Shown here piece after piece: positions 54,322-62,745 of a stretch of DNA of 64,000 bases. The notes below the pieces were generated by a model. That model was not told where the DNA came from and made no database searches. It worked only from the letters and a program-made list of their open reading frames with translations. Origin of the DNA: Bog-473 sp963764305 (lineage in GTDB: Bacteria; Actinomycetota; Acidimicrobiia; Acidimicrobiales; RAAP-2); assembly GCA_963764305.1 (NCBI GenBank), contig CAVXSD010000003.1:1-64000 (forward strand), given 5' to 3'. A program made the translations under genes and the position numbers. Numbering within the stretch: position 1 is the first letter of the stretch; each line of letters starts with the position of its first letter.

Positions 54322-56249
54322 TGTTCGGCGGAGGAGGTGGACCGCCCATGGGCGGCGGGGGTGCGCCGGGCGCGGCACAGGCCGGCCTGCCCTTCGGCGG
54401 TATCCCGCACGAGCTGCAGGACGGCGTCGACCTGCTCTTGAAGCAGGAGCCCGAGCGCGGCGAGTCCGACGCCGTCTTCACCCAGCTGCCCTCGTCGCAC
54501 GAGTCCAAGAAGCTCACCCTCACCACCCTGCTCTTGGAGTACCCGGGCATGTGCGCGTTGGCGACCCTGCTCGTCGGGCTCATCGCCCTGTTCACCCAGC
54601 TCGGCCCGAGCTTCGTCTCCTACGCCATCAACCACGGGCTGACGCCGCCCCACTACGACTACGGCGTCGTCGTGCTGATGGCGGTGCTGTACCTGGTCTC
54701 CATCTGCGTCTCGGCGGGTGCGCAGTACGGGCAGGCCCGGGTGACGGGCCGTCTCGCCTCATGGGTCATGAACGACCTGCGCATCAAGGTCTTCCGGCAC
54801 CTGCAGCGGCTCTCGCTCGACTTCTTCACCGAGGAGAAGGCCGGCGTCGTCATGAGCCGCATGACGAGCGACATCGAGAACCTGCAGCAGTTGCTGCAGG
54901 ACGGCCTGGCCCAGTTCGCCATTCAGGGGCTGACCATGGTCGTCATCACGGTCTTCTTGTTCGCGACGAACGCCACCCTGGCCGCCATCACGGTTTTCGC
55001 CGTCCTGCCGCCGCTGATCATCATGTCCATCTGGTTCAAGCGAGCCTCCGAGCGCGGCTACGACAAGGTGCGCGACGGCATCGCGCTGGTGCTGGCGGAC
55101 CTTTCCGAAAGCCTGCAGGGCGTGCGCATCGTCAGCGCGCACAACCGGCAGCGCTACAACGTGGAAACCCACCGCGACATCGTGGGCTCCTACCGCGACG
55201 CGAACAACTACACGGGGCGCATCAACGGCATCTACGGGCCGGGCTCGCAGGTCATCAGCGTCGTCGGCCAGCTCCTGATCCTGGGCATCGGCGGGGCCAT
55301 GTACCTGCACCACCCTCAGGAGATCAACCTCGGCCAGTTGACCGCCTTCTTCCTCTACGTGAACCGGTTCTTCTCTCCGATCCAGCTCCTGGTGCAGCAG
55401 TACAACACCTTCCAGCAGGGCCGGGCGTCGGTGTTCAAGCTGCGCGGCCTGCTCGAGATCGAGCCTTCGGTCCTCGAGGCGCCCGACGCGGTGGAGCTCC
55501 CGCCGATCCGCGGCGAGATCCGCTTCGACCACGTGTCGTTCGGTTACGACCCCGCGGTGCCGGTGCTGCACGACGTGGATCTGACCATTGAGCCCGGCGA
55601 GACGGTCGCCTTCGTCGGCGCTACCGGGGCGGGGAAGTCGACGATGGCCAAGCTCGTCACCCGCTTCTACGACCCGAGCGCGGGACGGGTGCTCATCGAC
55701 GGCTACGACCTCATGCACGTGACGCTGGCTTCGTTGCGCTCACAACTGGGCGTCGTCCCCCAGGAGCCGTTCCTGTTCGCCGGGACCATCCGGGACAACA
55801 TCGCGTTCGCCCGGCCGGGTGCGCCCGACGACGAGGTGTGGAACGCGGTGCACCAGGTCGGCCTGGGCGAGCTCGTGCACCGGCTCCCCTACGGACTCGA
55901 CACACCCGTCCACGAGCGGGGCCAATCGCTCTCGTCGGGCGAGCGCCAGCTCATCGCCCTCGGTCGGGCCTTCATGGCAGAGCCCCGCGTGCTCGTGCTC
56001 GACGAGGCCACTTCGAACCTGGACCTGAAGTCCGAGACGATGGTGGAGGCGGCGCTGGACGTGCTGCTCGACGGGCGGACCGCGGTGCTGATCGCGCACC
56101 GGCTGTCGACGGCAATGCGGGCAGACCGCATCGTCGTCGTCGGCGACGGCAGCCTCCTCGAGGTCGGCTCGCACGACGAGCTGGTGGCGCTGGGCGGCCA
56201 CTACGCCGAGATGTACCACACCTGGATCAACCAGTCGCACGCGGCGTAG
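54321..56249 (+). CDS. ABC exporter half-transporter, canonical partner
   Basis: This 642-aa protein opens with a Gly/Pro-rich segment, followed by six helices from about residue 80. The ATPase domain has Walker A VGATGAGKST and Walker B VLVLDEATSNLD with the catalytic Glu. The signature is LSSGERQLI, not LSGGQ. The degenerate signature pairs with the Asp Walker B of the partner, which gives one weak and one active site. The start overlaps the previous stop by one base. It likely exports a drug or lipid. Confidence 0.95.
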   Translation: MFGGGGGPPMGGGGAPGAAQAGLPFGGIPHELQDGVDLLLKQEPERGESDAVFTQLPSSHESKKLTLTTLLLEYPGMCALATLLVGLIALFTQLGPSFVSYAINHGLTPPHYDYGVVVLMAVLYLVSICVSAGAQYGQARVTGRLASWVMNDLRIKVFRHLQRLSLDFFTEEKAGVVMSRMTSDIENLQQLLQDGLAQFAIQGLTMVVITVFLFATNATLAAITVFAVLPPLIIMSIWFKRASERGYDKVRDGIALVLADLSESLQGVRIVSAHNRQRYNVETHRDIVGSYRDANNYTGRINGIYGPGSQVISVVGQLLILGIGGAMYLHHPQEINLGQLTAFFLYVNRFFSPIQLLVQQYNTFQQGRASVFKLRGLLEIEPSVLEAPDAVELPPIRGEIRFDHVSFGYDPAVPVLHDVDLTIEPGETVAFVGATGAGKSTMAKLVTRFYDPSAGRVLIDGYDLMHVTLASLRSQLGVVPQEPFLFAGTIRDNIAFARPGAPDDEVWNAVHQVGLGELVHRLPYGLDTPVHERGQSLSSGERQLIALGRAFMAEPRVLVLDEATSNLDLKSETMVEAALDVLLDGRTAVLIAHRLSTAMRADRIVVVGDGSLLEVGSHDELVALGGHYAEMYHTWINQSHAA

Positions 56250-56406
56250 GGCTGCTCGCTCGCTGCTCGCTCCCTGCTCGCTCGGCCCGGGTCTGCAGGG
56301 GCGTCGGTGCCGGGCATCCGGAGCGAATGCGGGTGGTTGCGGGGTCTGCACGCGTCTGCGCGCGTCTCAGCTCGCCGCTTGTTGCGCTCACCCCTTGAAC
56401 CCGCCG

Positions 56407-56430
56407 ACTATAAACGAACTCGTTTATAGT
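56407..56430. promoter_or_regulatory. 24-bp palindrome, probable repressor operator
   Basis: ACTATAAACGA and TCGTTTATAGT are perfect 11-bp arms with a 2-bp centre, AT-rich in a GC-rich setting. It lies 77 bp upstream of the methyltransferase start. It is of TetR-operator type, but no regulator gene is adjacent. Confidence 0.75.
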
Positions 56431-56507
56431 TTTCGCGAGACATCCGACTGGCTCGAGGGGTGGGCGCAGGAGAAGCCCCGGACGGCCGTGCCTGGCACCA
56501 TGGGTCG

Positions 56508-57278
56508 ATGCCCGAGAACTACTTCGTGGGGTCGATCGCCTCCGGCTACGAGGCCAAGTGGCCCCACCTCTTCGACCCGGCTGTCGTCGACCCGGCCGTC
56601 GACTTCCTCGCCACGCGAGCCGGCAACGGTCCCGTCCTGGAGCTGGGCATCGGGACGGGACGGCTGGCGTTACCTCTGAGCCGGCGGGGCCTGAAGGTAC
56701 ATGGGATCGAGCTCTCGTCCGACATGGTCGATCAGCTCCGGGCTCACGACGGCGCTGACGCCATCACGGTGACCCTCGGTGATTTCGCCACGACCCCGGC
56801 CGAAGGCTGCCGGGGCACCGCAACGCTTGCCTACCTCGTGCGCAACACCATCATGAACCTCACCACCCAGGACGCACAGGTGGCGTGCTTCGCCAACGTC
56901 GCCGCGCATCTGGCGCCCGGCGGCGCCTTCGTGACGGAAGTGATGGTGCCCGGACTACAGCGCCTCCCACCGGGCGAGACCGTGCAGGCGTTCACGGTGA
57001 CCCCGACCCATCTGGGATTCGACGAGTACGACGTGGCCCGGCAAAGGTCCATTTCCCACCATTACTGGGTCAGCGACGGCAGGATCGAGACCTTCTCGGC
57101 GCCGTTCCGCTACGTGTGGCCCTCGGAGCTCGACTTGATGGCACGCCTGGCGGGGATGAGCCTGCGCGAGCGCTGGAACGACTGGGACCGATCGCCTTTC
57201 ACGAACGAGAGCCGGAGCCACGTCTCGGTCTGGGAGAAGTCGACCGAAGCCACCGGGGCTACGCGCGCACCTCGATGA
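56508..57278 (+). CDS. Class I SAM-dependent methyltransferase
   Basis: This 256-aa enzyme has the SAM loop VLELGIGTGRLALPLSRRGL, an acidic ribose-binding residue in VHGIELSSDMVDQL, and FANVAAHLAPGGAFVTEVMV. The substrate is unknown. ATG 56508 is the most likely start. The operator-like palindrome upstream suggests inducible expression. Its 3' end overlaps a convergent VOC gene by 20 bp. Confidence 0.88.
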   Translation: MPENYFVGSIASGYEAKWPHLFDPAVVDPAVDFLATRAGNGPVLELGIGTGRLALPLSRRGLKVHGIELSSDMVDQLRAHDGADAITVTLGDFATTPAEGCRGTATLAYLVRNTIMNLTTQDAQVACFANVAAHLAPGGAFVTEVMVPGLQRLPPGETVQAFTVTPTHLGFDEYDVARQRSISHHYWVSDGRIETFSAPFRYVWPSELDLMARLAGMSLRERWNDWDRSPFTNESRSHVSVWEKSTEATGATRAPR

Positions 57279-57603
57279 TCGCCACGGAGTTCCCGTCCGG
57301 GTCGAACATCGTCGCCTTGCGCCCGGCGTCCCCGACCACTTCCACGCGGATGGGGCTGATGTCCCGGCGGTCGAGCTCCGTCAGCGTGGCATCGAGGTCG
57401 GCCACGGAGAGGCTCACCAGGCCGCGGCCCGCACGCGCCGCGTCGACCACGACATAGAGCCAGGCCGACTCGGCCAGGCACCACATCACCTCGTCGGCGG
57501 CGACCTCGACGTCGGCGGGCCGGCCGAAGAGGCGCTCGAAGAAGTCCCGGCCCGAGGCCAGGTTCGACACGGGCACCCCCGTGAAGGCGATCTCCACGTC
57601 CAT
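57259..57603 (-). CDS. Glyoxalase/VOC-family protein
   Basis: This 114-aa protein comprises one VOC unit, with VPVSNLASGRDFFERLFGR, ADEVMWCLAESAWLYVVVD and KATMFDPDGNSVAIIEVRA. The usual metal His/Glu set is incomplete: the final Glu of VAIIEV is present but no first-strand His is seen. It may be a resistance or binding protein rather than an enzyme. ATG 57603 is chosen by family alignment. Confidence 0.82.
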   Translation of the reverse strand: MDVEIAFTGVPVSNLASGRDFFERLFGRPADVEVAADEVMWCLAESAWLYVVVDAARAGRGLVSLSVADLDATLTELDRRDISPIRVEVVGDAGRKATMFDPDGNSVAIIEVRA

Positions 57604-57714
57604 GACCAGGACATTATCCAGACGCAATCCTCAGGCCCTTCTCAGCCGTAACACGGGTGAGGGGGCGGCACGTCGTGTTCCTGCGGCGCCGGGAGACAAG
57701 GGAGGCCATACGCC

Positions 57715-58908
57715 ATGCTCGGAGAGCGCACCTGTGCCCACTCGGTCCTCACACCCGCAAGAAGGCGGAAGCATCCCGGGGTCGGGGGCCTCGGCATTCT
57801 CGCCGCCGTCGCCGCCGCCGTCGCCGTCGGTGTTGCGCCCTTGGCCGTCGCCCTGGCGGACGCCGCCCCGGCTGGTGCGGCGCCGGTCCCGTACCTGTCG
57901 CACTTCGCCACCGTCACCACCGTCGCGTCGACGGTGCCGCCCAACGGCGACGTCAACCCCTACGGTGTCGCCAACGTCTCGTTCAGCACGGGCTCCCTGG
58001 TGCGCGGTGACACGCTGGTGAGCAACTTCAACGCGAGCAACAACACCCAGGGCACCGGCACGACCATCGTGGAGGTGGCTCCGAGCGGACAGGTGAGCGT
58101 GTTCGCGCAGATCAACCCAAACCTGCCCGGTTGCCCGGGCGGCGTCGGGCTCACGACAGCACTCAGCGTGCTGAACGACGGCTACGTCGTCGTCGGCAGC
58201 CTGCCGGTGACCGAGCAGGGAAGCGGCACCCCGGAGGCCGGATGCCTCATCGTCCTCAATAGCACGGGCGTGCCGGTCGAGACGTGGGCGGGCCACGGCA
58301 TCAACGGGCCCTGGGACATGACCGCGCAGCAGCTCTTCGGACCGTTCGCCCAGCTGTTCGTGACCAACGTGCTCAATGGCACCGTCGCGGCTGCAGGCAA
58401 CGAGGTGGACCATGGCACGGTGCTCCGCCTGAGCGTCTTCGAGCCAGCCGGACGGCCGCCCCTCCTGATCGGGACTACGGCGATCGCAACCGGGTTCCCG
58501 GAGGAACTCAACTCCAGCGCCCTCGTGCTCGGCCCGACCGGGGTTGCGCTCGAACCCAACGGCACTCTGTATGTTGCAGACACGGTCCACAGCCGTATCG
58601 CGGCCGTCCCCTTCGCAACGAGCCGCTTCTTCCCCGCGTCGGGCGGTGGCCTCACCATCAGCCAGAACGGAAGCCTCAACTCGCCACTCGGTCTGGCCGT
58701 GGTTCCCGGTGGAGACCTGGTCGCGGTCAACGGCAATGACGGGAATGCCGTCGAGCTCACACCGTTCGGCGCGCAGGTCGACACTCTGACGATCGATCCC
58801 TTCGACTCAGGGGGCGACCTCTTCGGGCTGGCTGTCGCGCCGGGCGGCCGCGGCATCCTCTTCGTCGACGACAACGGGGACGCCAACACGCTCGACCTGC
58901 TGCAGTAG
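57715..58908 (+). CDS. Secreted NHL/beta-propeller-like protein
   Basis: This 397-aa protein has a Sec-type signal (ILAAVAAAVAVGVAPLAVAL, with Ala-rich cleavage at about residues 48-56). The mature part repeats propeller blades such as NPYGVANVSFSTGSLVRGDT, GPTGVALEPNGTLYVADTV, SPLGLAVVPGGDLVAVNGN and LFGLAVAPGGRGILFVDDN. It likely sits outside the cell and binds protein or sugar. The function is unknown. Confidence 0.82.
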   Translation: MLGERTCAHSVLTPARRRKHPGVGGLGILAAVAAAVAVGVAPLAVALADAAPAGAAPVPYLSHFATVTTVASTVPPNGDVNPYGVANVSFSTGSLVRGDTLVSNFNASNNTQGTGTTIVEVAPSGQVSVFAQINPNLPGCPGGVGLTTALSVLNDGYVVVGSLPVTEQGSGTPEAGCLIVLNSTGVPVETWAGHGINGPWDMTAQQLFGPFAQLFVTNVLNGTVAAAGNEVDHGTVLRLSVFEPAGRPPLLIGTTAIATGFPEELNSSALVLGPTGVALEPNGTLYVADTVHSRIAAVPFATSRFFPASGGGLTISQNGSLNSPLGLAVVPGGDLVAVNGNDGNAVELTPFGAQVDTLTIDPFDSGGDLFGLAVAPGGRGILFVDDNGDANTLDLLQ

Positions 58909-58920
58909 GCCAGCCGGTGA

Positions 58921-58965
58921 GCAGCCGGTGCAGCCGGTGCAGCCGGTGCAGCCGGTGCAGCCGGT
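58921..58965. repeat. Five 9-bp tandem repeats
   Basis: GCAGCCGGT is repeated five times just after a stop codon, with a degenerate unit before it at 58910. It sits in the gap between two convergent genes and is a candidate variable-number locus. Confidence 0.85.
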
Positions 58966-59011
58966 CGGCCAGCCCAAGGCGGAGACGTGCCGACACCGGG
59001 CGCCCGGCCAC

Positions 59012-59794
59012 TCAGTCGGCCCGGCTCCACTCGCGCAGCGTGGCCCGGTAGCGGGCATCCCAGTCGTCATAGGTCGCACGGAGCGGCCCACCGGGCCAGT
59101 CCGCCGGGAGCAGCTCGGCGGGCAGCAACGGATCGGCCTGCAGGTGCCGCAGTACCGCGGCGGAGAGCTCGAACCCAGGTGCCAGCTCGTCGGGCCCGTC
59201 GGGGGCCAGCGCGTCGAGGCGGCCCAACAGGCGGCGCGCCCCGTCCGACCACGCCGCCAGGTCCCACAGCCGACGGGCCAGGCCCGGCGGATCCCCCGGC
59301 TCGGCCGTCATCAGTTCGACGTCGTCGTCCAGGGAGTCGGGTAGCAGCACGGCCACGTTGGCCGGCCGCATCCACACACCCTCGCGCAGCTCGGCCAGCC
59401 GGGCGTAGGCCAGCGCCCGGCGGCGGGTGCCCCGGACCTCGGCCGAGCTTCCCGTCGTCGTCACCACGGCCAGCCACCACTCCCCCTCGTAGCGGGCGGT
59501 CGCGCCGGCGCGACTGGCGGACTGCCGCGACTGGCGGGCGGCGAGATGCCCGGCCAGGCGGTACCGACCTGACCCGTCGGTGGTGACCTCACCGGTGGCG
59601 ACCATCCGGCTCAGCGCCACCCGGGCCCCGTTCTCGCTGATACCGAAGAGGCCGGTCAGCCGGACGAGCTGCGCCACCGGCAGCTCGGGAGGATCCATGC
59701 CCAGCAACCCGCTGGCCAGGACGGATCGGGCCGTCAGTGGGGCGCCCGGCTCCTCGAGCCCGGGCCGGGTCGCGGTATTACGTGGTTGCGTCAC
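59012..59794 (-). CDS. PaaX-family transcriptional regulator
   Basis: This protein of about 260 aa has an N-terminal winged helix (VAQLVRLTGLFGISENGARV, ALSRMVATGEVTTDGSGRYR) followed by the PaaX-type central and C-terminal domains, including WWLAVVTTTGSSAEVRGTRR. PaaX controls phenylacetyl-CoA catabolism in other bacteria. Here the divergent neighbour is a fatty-acid desaturase, so lipid control is likelier. The start is GTG 59794. No ribosome site is seen, which suggests a leaderless transcript. Confidence 0.82.
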   Translation of the reverse strand: MTQPRNTATRPGLEEPGAPLTARSVLASGLLGMDPPELPVAQLVRLTGLFGISENGARVALSRMVATGEVTTDGSGRYRLAGHLAARQSRQSASRAGATARYEGEWWLAVVTTTGSSAEVRGTRRRALAYARLAELREGVWMRPANVAVLLPDSLDDDVELMTAEPGDPPGLARRLWDLAAWSDGARRLLGRLDALAPDGPDELAPGFELSAAVLRHLQADPLLPAELLPADWPGGPLRATYDDWDARYRATLREWSRAD

Positions 59795-59821
59795 TTGACT
59801 AATTCCAGTAATATAGACGCC
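59795..59821. promoter_or_regulatory. Compact divergent promoter, leaderless desaturase start
   Basis: Only 27 bp separate the two start codons. TAATAT (59809-59814) is a good -10 for the plus strand and would place transcription start at the desaturase ATG. Repressor binding at one site could control both genes. Confidence 0.6.
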
Positions 59822-60802
59822 ATGGCCAGCACCATGGTGCCCGAACTCGCCGACCGGCCCGAGGTCCTGCCCAGCGACCGGCTGCTGGCGAACGGCATGG
59901 CCGTCCCGGTGCTGCGGGCCGACCTGCGCCGCATCGACAATGTGCGCAACGCCATCTCGGTGGCTGCGGTGTGGTTCTGGGTGGCGCTCATCATCGGTGG
60001 CGCGGTGTGGATCGACAAGTGGTGGAGCTACCTGTTGGCGTTCGTGCTCATGGGGCCGATGTACGCCCGCTTCGCCATCCTCATGCACGAGGCGGCGCAC
60101 AAGCTCCTCTTCACGAACAAGCGATGGAACGACTGGATCGGCAAGTGGGTGGTGGCCTATCCGGTGTTCACACCGGTACAGCTGTACCGCCGGGTGCACT
60201 TCGCCCACCACAAGGACGAGTTCGGTCCCGGCGAGCCCGACATGGCGTTCTACTCCCCGTATCCCTGTACCCGCCGGGCCCTGCGACGGCGGCTCTTCCG
60301 TGACGCCGTCGGGATCAGCGGCTGGAAGAACTTCGTCCCGCTGGTCAAGAACACGCGCACCAAGCCGTTCCGCCCCATCGGGTTGTCCATCTTCGGCGTC
60401 CAGGCGCTTCTGTGGGCGGTGATGTGGGCCGCCACGGGACGCTGGTGGATCTACCCGCTCCTGTGGTTCGTGCCCTGGATGACGGAGTGGCGCGTGATCA
60501 ACCGCCTGCGCTCCATCGCGGAGCACGGGGGCATGGAGCGCAGCGCGGACCGCCGGGCCACGACGCACAACGTGCGCCAGTCCTGGCTCGCCCGCTTCTG
60601 GATCGTCCCCTACAACACCGGCTGGCACCTGGCGCACCACGTGGACATGGGTGTGCCCTGGCGGAACCTGCCGGCCTTCCACGCCGAGCTCGAGCGCGCC
60701 GGCTACGTCACCGACGCCATCACCTACAAGAGCTACTGGGCGCTGTGGAAGGCGCTCTCGAGCGCCGACGAGGCGAGCGAGGTCAAGGCCGTCGCCGCCT
60801 GA
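59822..60802 (+). CDS. Membrane fatty-acid desaturase
   Basis: This 326-aa di-iron membrane enzyme has the three His boxes HEAAH, HFAHH and HLAHH, plus EHGG, and hydrophobic pairs around VAAVWFWVALIIGGAVW and FGVQALLWAVMWAATG. It would introduce a double bond or a hydroxyl into an acyl chain or a related lipid. It is divergent from a PaaX-type regulator with overlapping promoters. No ribosome site precedes the ATG. Confidence 0.93.
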   Translation: MASTMVPELADRPEVLPSDRLLANGMAVPVLRADLRRIDNVRNAISVAAVWFWVALIIGGAVWIDKWWSYLLAFVLMGPMYARFAILMHEAAHKLLFTNKRWNDWIGKWVVAYPVFTPVQLYRRVHFAHHKDEFGPGEPDMAFYSPYPCTRRALRRRLFRDAVGISGWKNFVPLVKNTRTKPFRPIGLSIFGVQALLWAVMWAATGRWWIYPLLWFVPWMTEWRVINRLRSIAEHGGMERSADRRATTHNVRQSWLARFWIVPYNTGWHLAHHVDMGVPWRNLPAFHAELERAGYVTDAITYKSYWALWKALSSADEASEVKAVAA

Positions 60803-60814
60803 GCATCCCCACGC

Positions 60815-61450
60815 TCACGGTGGTCCCTCCGCGAGCCCGACGTTGCCGTGCAGCCAGGACAGGAGCGGGGCTGCCGCGTGGAACACGTCGACCACCCTCT
60901 TCTTCGCCGACGCCGTCTCGAGCCATGAAGCGGCCGGCCACGACTTCATCGCGACCAGGCCCTTGTGGCGGAGCAACTCGATGCGCGGATGGTCCTTGGG
61001 GAACCCCCGCGGTGCCGTCTTCAGCGTCTCCATCGCGGTGACCTCCAGACGCGCGGCGCGCAGCGTGTCGACGATGGCCTGCAGCTTGCCACCCGCCCCG
61101 TCGTGCACCACGGCGTCGCGATACCGGGTGAGCTGCTCGGGTGTCATGTGGTACCAGCCGGCGCCCGCCAACAGCCCGTCGGCCGAGAGCTGCACGTAGC
61201 CGTCCCCGACCCTGGCGGCGATCGCCGTCTTGTATGGGGACCTGTCGCGACTGAAGCGCGTGTCGCGGTACGGGCGGAACAGCTTGGTCTCCCCGAACTC
61301 GGGGCCCAGTTCCGCCAGGAGCGCGTCCATCGGCGCCTTCACATCGCGCTCGTACGTCTCCTTGTGGTCCGACCAGTACGCCTTCGAGTTGTCCGCCTCG
61401 AGGCCCTCGTAGAAGTCGAGCGCGCGTGCGGGCCATCCCTTGAACGTCAT
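60815..61450 (-). CDS. DUF2461 protein
   Basis: This 211-aa protein reads FYEGLEADNSKAYWSDHKET, then LFRPYRDTRFSRDRSPYKTA and GWYHMTPEQLTRYRDAVV, matching DUF2461 (TIGR02453-type). The family is widespread and uncharacterised. It ends 12 bp from the convergent desaturase gene. Confidence 0.9.
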   Translation of the reverse strand: MTFKGWPARALDFYEGLEADNSKAYWSDHKETYERDVKAPMDALLAELGPEFGETKLFRPYRDTRFSRDRSPYKTAIAARVGDGYVQLSADGLLAGAGWYHMTPEQLTRYRDAVVHDGAGGKLQAIVDTLRAARLEVTAMETLKTAPRGFPKDHPRIELLRHKGLVAMKSWPAASWLETASAKKRVVDVFHAAAPLLSWLHGNVGLAEGPP

Positions 61451-61506
61451 CCCCCGGACGCTACCGGAGCCCGCACAGCGCACACCGGAGTTTCTGCGCC
61501 ACGGCG

Positions 61507-62703
61507 ATGGGGCACAGACCGACGGTGCACCCCATCGACAGCGGGGGCCGCCCGCCCGCCACCGCGGCCGTGGCCGCACTGCGTTGGGGACCCGCCGCCG
61601 CCGGCTGCGGGCTCCTCGTCGCCGCGGCGCTGCTCGCCCCGCACGAGGCCCGCGCTGCAGCCGCCCAGGATTGGCCGCCCTTCGTCCTTGTCGCCGGTCT
61701 GCTCCTGGTCGGTCTCGTCGCCGACGGCGACGGCCTCTTCGCCGCCGGCGGCCACGCCCTGGCCCGCCTGTCCCCGAACGGCGTGCTGCTCTACGCCGGG
61801 ACAGCGGTGCTCGTCGTCGCGGTCACCACGCTTCTCAACCTCGACACGTCGGTCACCTTCCTGACGCCGGTCCTCGTCTACGCCGCCCGGAGCCGCGGCG
61901 AGGGCGAGGCGCCGCTCCTCTACGGCTGCCTGCTCCTCTCGAACGCCGGGTCGCTGCTCCTTCCGGGCTCCAACCTCACGAACCTGATCGTCCTCGGCCA
62001 CCTCCACCTCTCCGGGCGCGCCTTCCTCGCCCACATGGCGCTCCCGGCGCTGGCCGCCGCCGGGGTCACCGCATTCGTCGTCGGTGCCGTGCACCACCGC
62101 GCCCTCCGCGCCACCATCGCTCCGACGACCGAGGCGGAACGCCCCGTCCTCGGTCTCGGGCTCCTGGCCGTGGCGGTCGTCACCGTCCTCGTGCTGGCGT
62201 TGCGAGCCCCGGCGCTCCCCGTGGCCGGGGTCGGCGTCGCCGCCGTGCTGCTCCGGGGACGGTCGGACGGCAGACCGGGCGGCTGGACCCGGGGCGCGCT
62301 CGAGGTCCTCGGCGTCCCCGTCCTGGTCGCGCTCTTCGGCCTGGCCGTGGCCCTCGGCACGCTCGGACGGTCGTGGTCGGGCCCGGCCACACTGCTGTCC
62401 CATCTCGATGCCGGGGGCACCGCCGCCGTGGCCGCGCTCACCAGTGTCCTGGTGAACAACCTGCCGGCCGCGTCGCTGCTGGCGGCGCGCCAACCTCCCC
62501 ACCCCTTCGCCCTGCTGATCGGCCTCAACGTGGGGCCGAACCTGTTCGTGACGGGCTCGTTGGCCTGGCTGCTCTGGTTGCGGGCGGCCAGGGGGGCGGG
62601 CGGGCAGCCCGACGTGCGGCGAGCGAGCCTGCTCGGGGTGGCCAGTGCGCCGTTGGCGATCGTCGCCGCCGTGACCGTGCTGATCGCTGAAGGAATCCAC
62701 TGA
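61507..62703 (+). CDS. ArsB/NhaD-like ion transporter superfamily permease
   Basis: This 398-aa membrane protein has about 10-11 helices. Two hallmark half-loops contain LLNLDTSVTFLTPVLVYAAR and LTSVLVNNLPAASLLAARQP, as in arsenite and anion permeases of the IT superfamily. LLPGSNLTNLIVLG matches the first inner re-entrant loop. It could export arsenite or import a dicarboxylate. No ars genes are nearby, so the substrate is uncertain. Confidence 0.85.
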   Translation: MGHRPTVHPIDSGGRPPATAAVAALRWGPAAAGCGLLVAAALLAPHEARAAAAQDWPPFVLVAGLLLVGLVADGDGLFAAGGHALARLSPNGVLLYAGTAVLVVAVTTLLNLDTSVTFLTPVLVYAARSRGEGEAPLLYGCLLLSNAGSLLLPGSNLTNLIVLGHLHLSGRAFLAHMALPALAAAGVTAFVVGAVHHRALRATIAPTTEAERPVLGLGLLAVAVVTVLVLALRAPALPVAGVGVAAVLLRGRSDGRPGGWTRGALEVLGVPVLVALFGLAVALGTLGRSWSGPATLLSHLDAGGTAAVAALTSVLVNNLPAASLLAARQPPHPFALLIGLNVGPNLFVTGSLAWLLWLRAARGAGGQPDVRRASLLGVASAPLAIVAAVTVLIAEGIH

Positions 62704-62745
62704 AGAGCGGTCAGGCAGGCCGGCCCGACCCGGCCGGGGCCGGGA

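Noticed and set aside
51442..54378. A 978-aa minus-strand frame opposite the ABC exporter
   Set aside because: It is low-complexity, rich in His, Asp, Gly and Val, as expected for the complement of a GC-rich gene. The plus strand carries clear ABC motifs.
56395..56679. Short frame starting at the palindrome
   Set aside because: It overlaps the methyltransferase in another frame and contains the operator. It has no ribosome site or homology.
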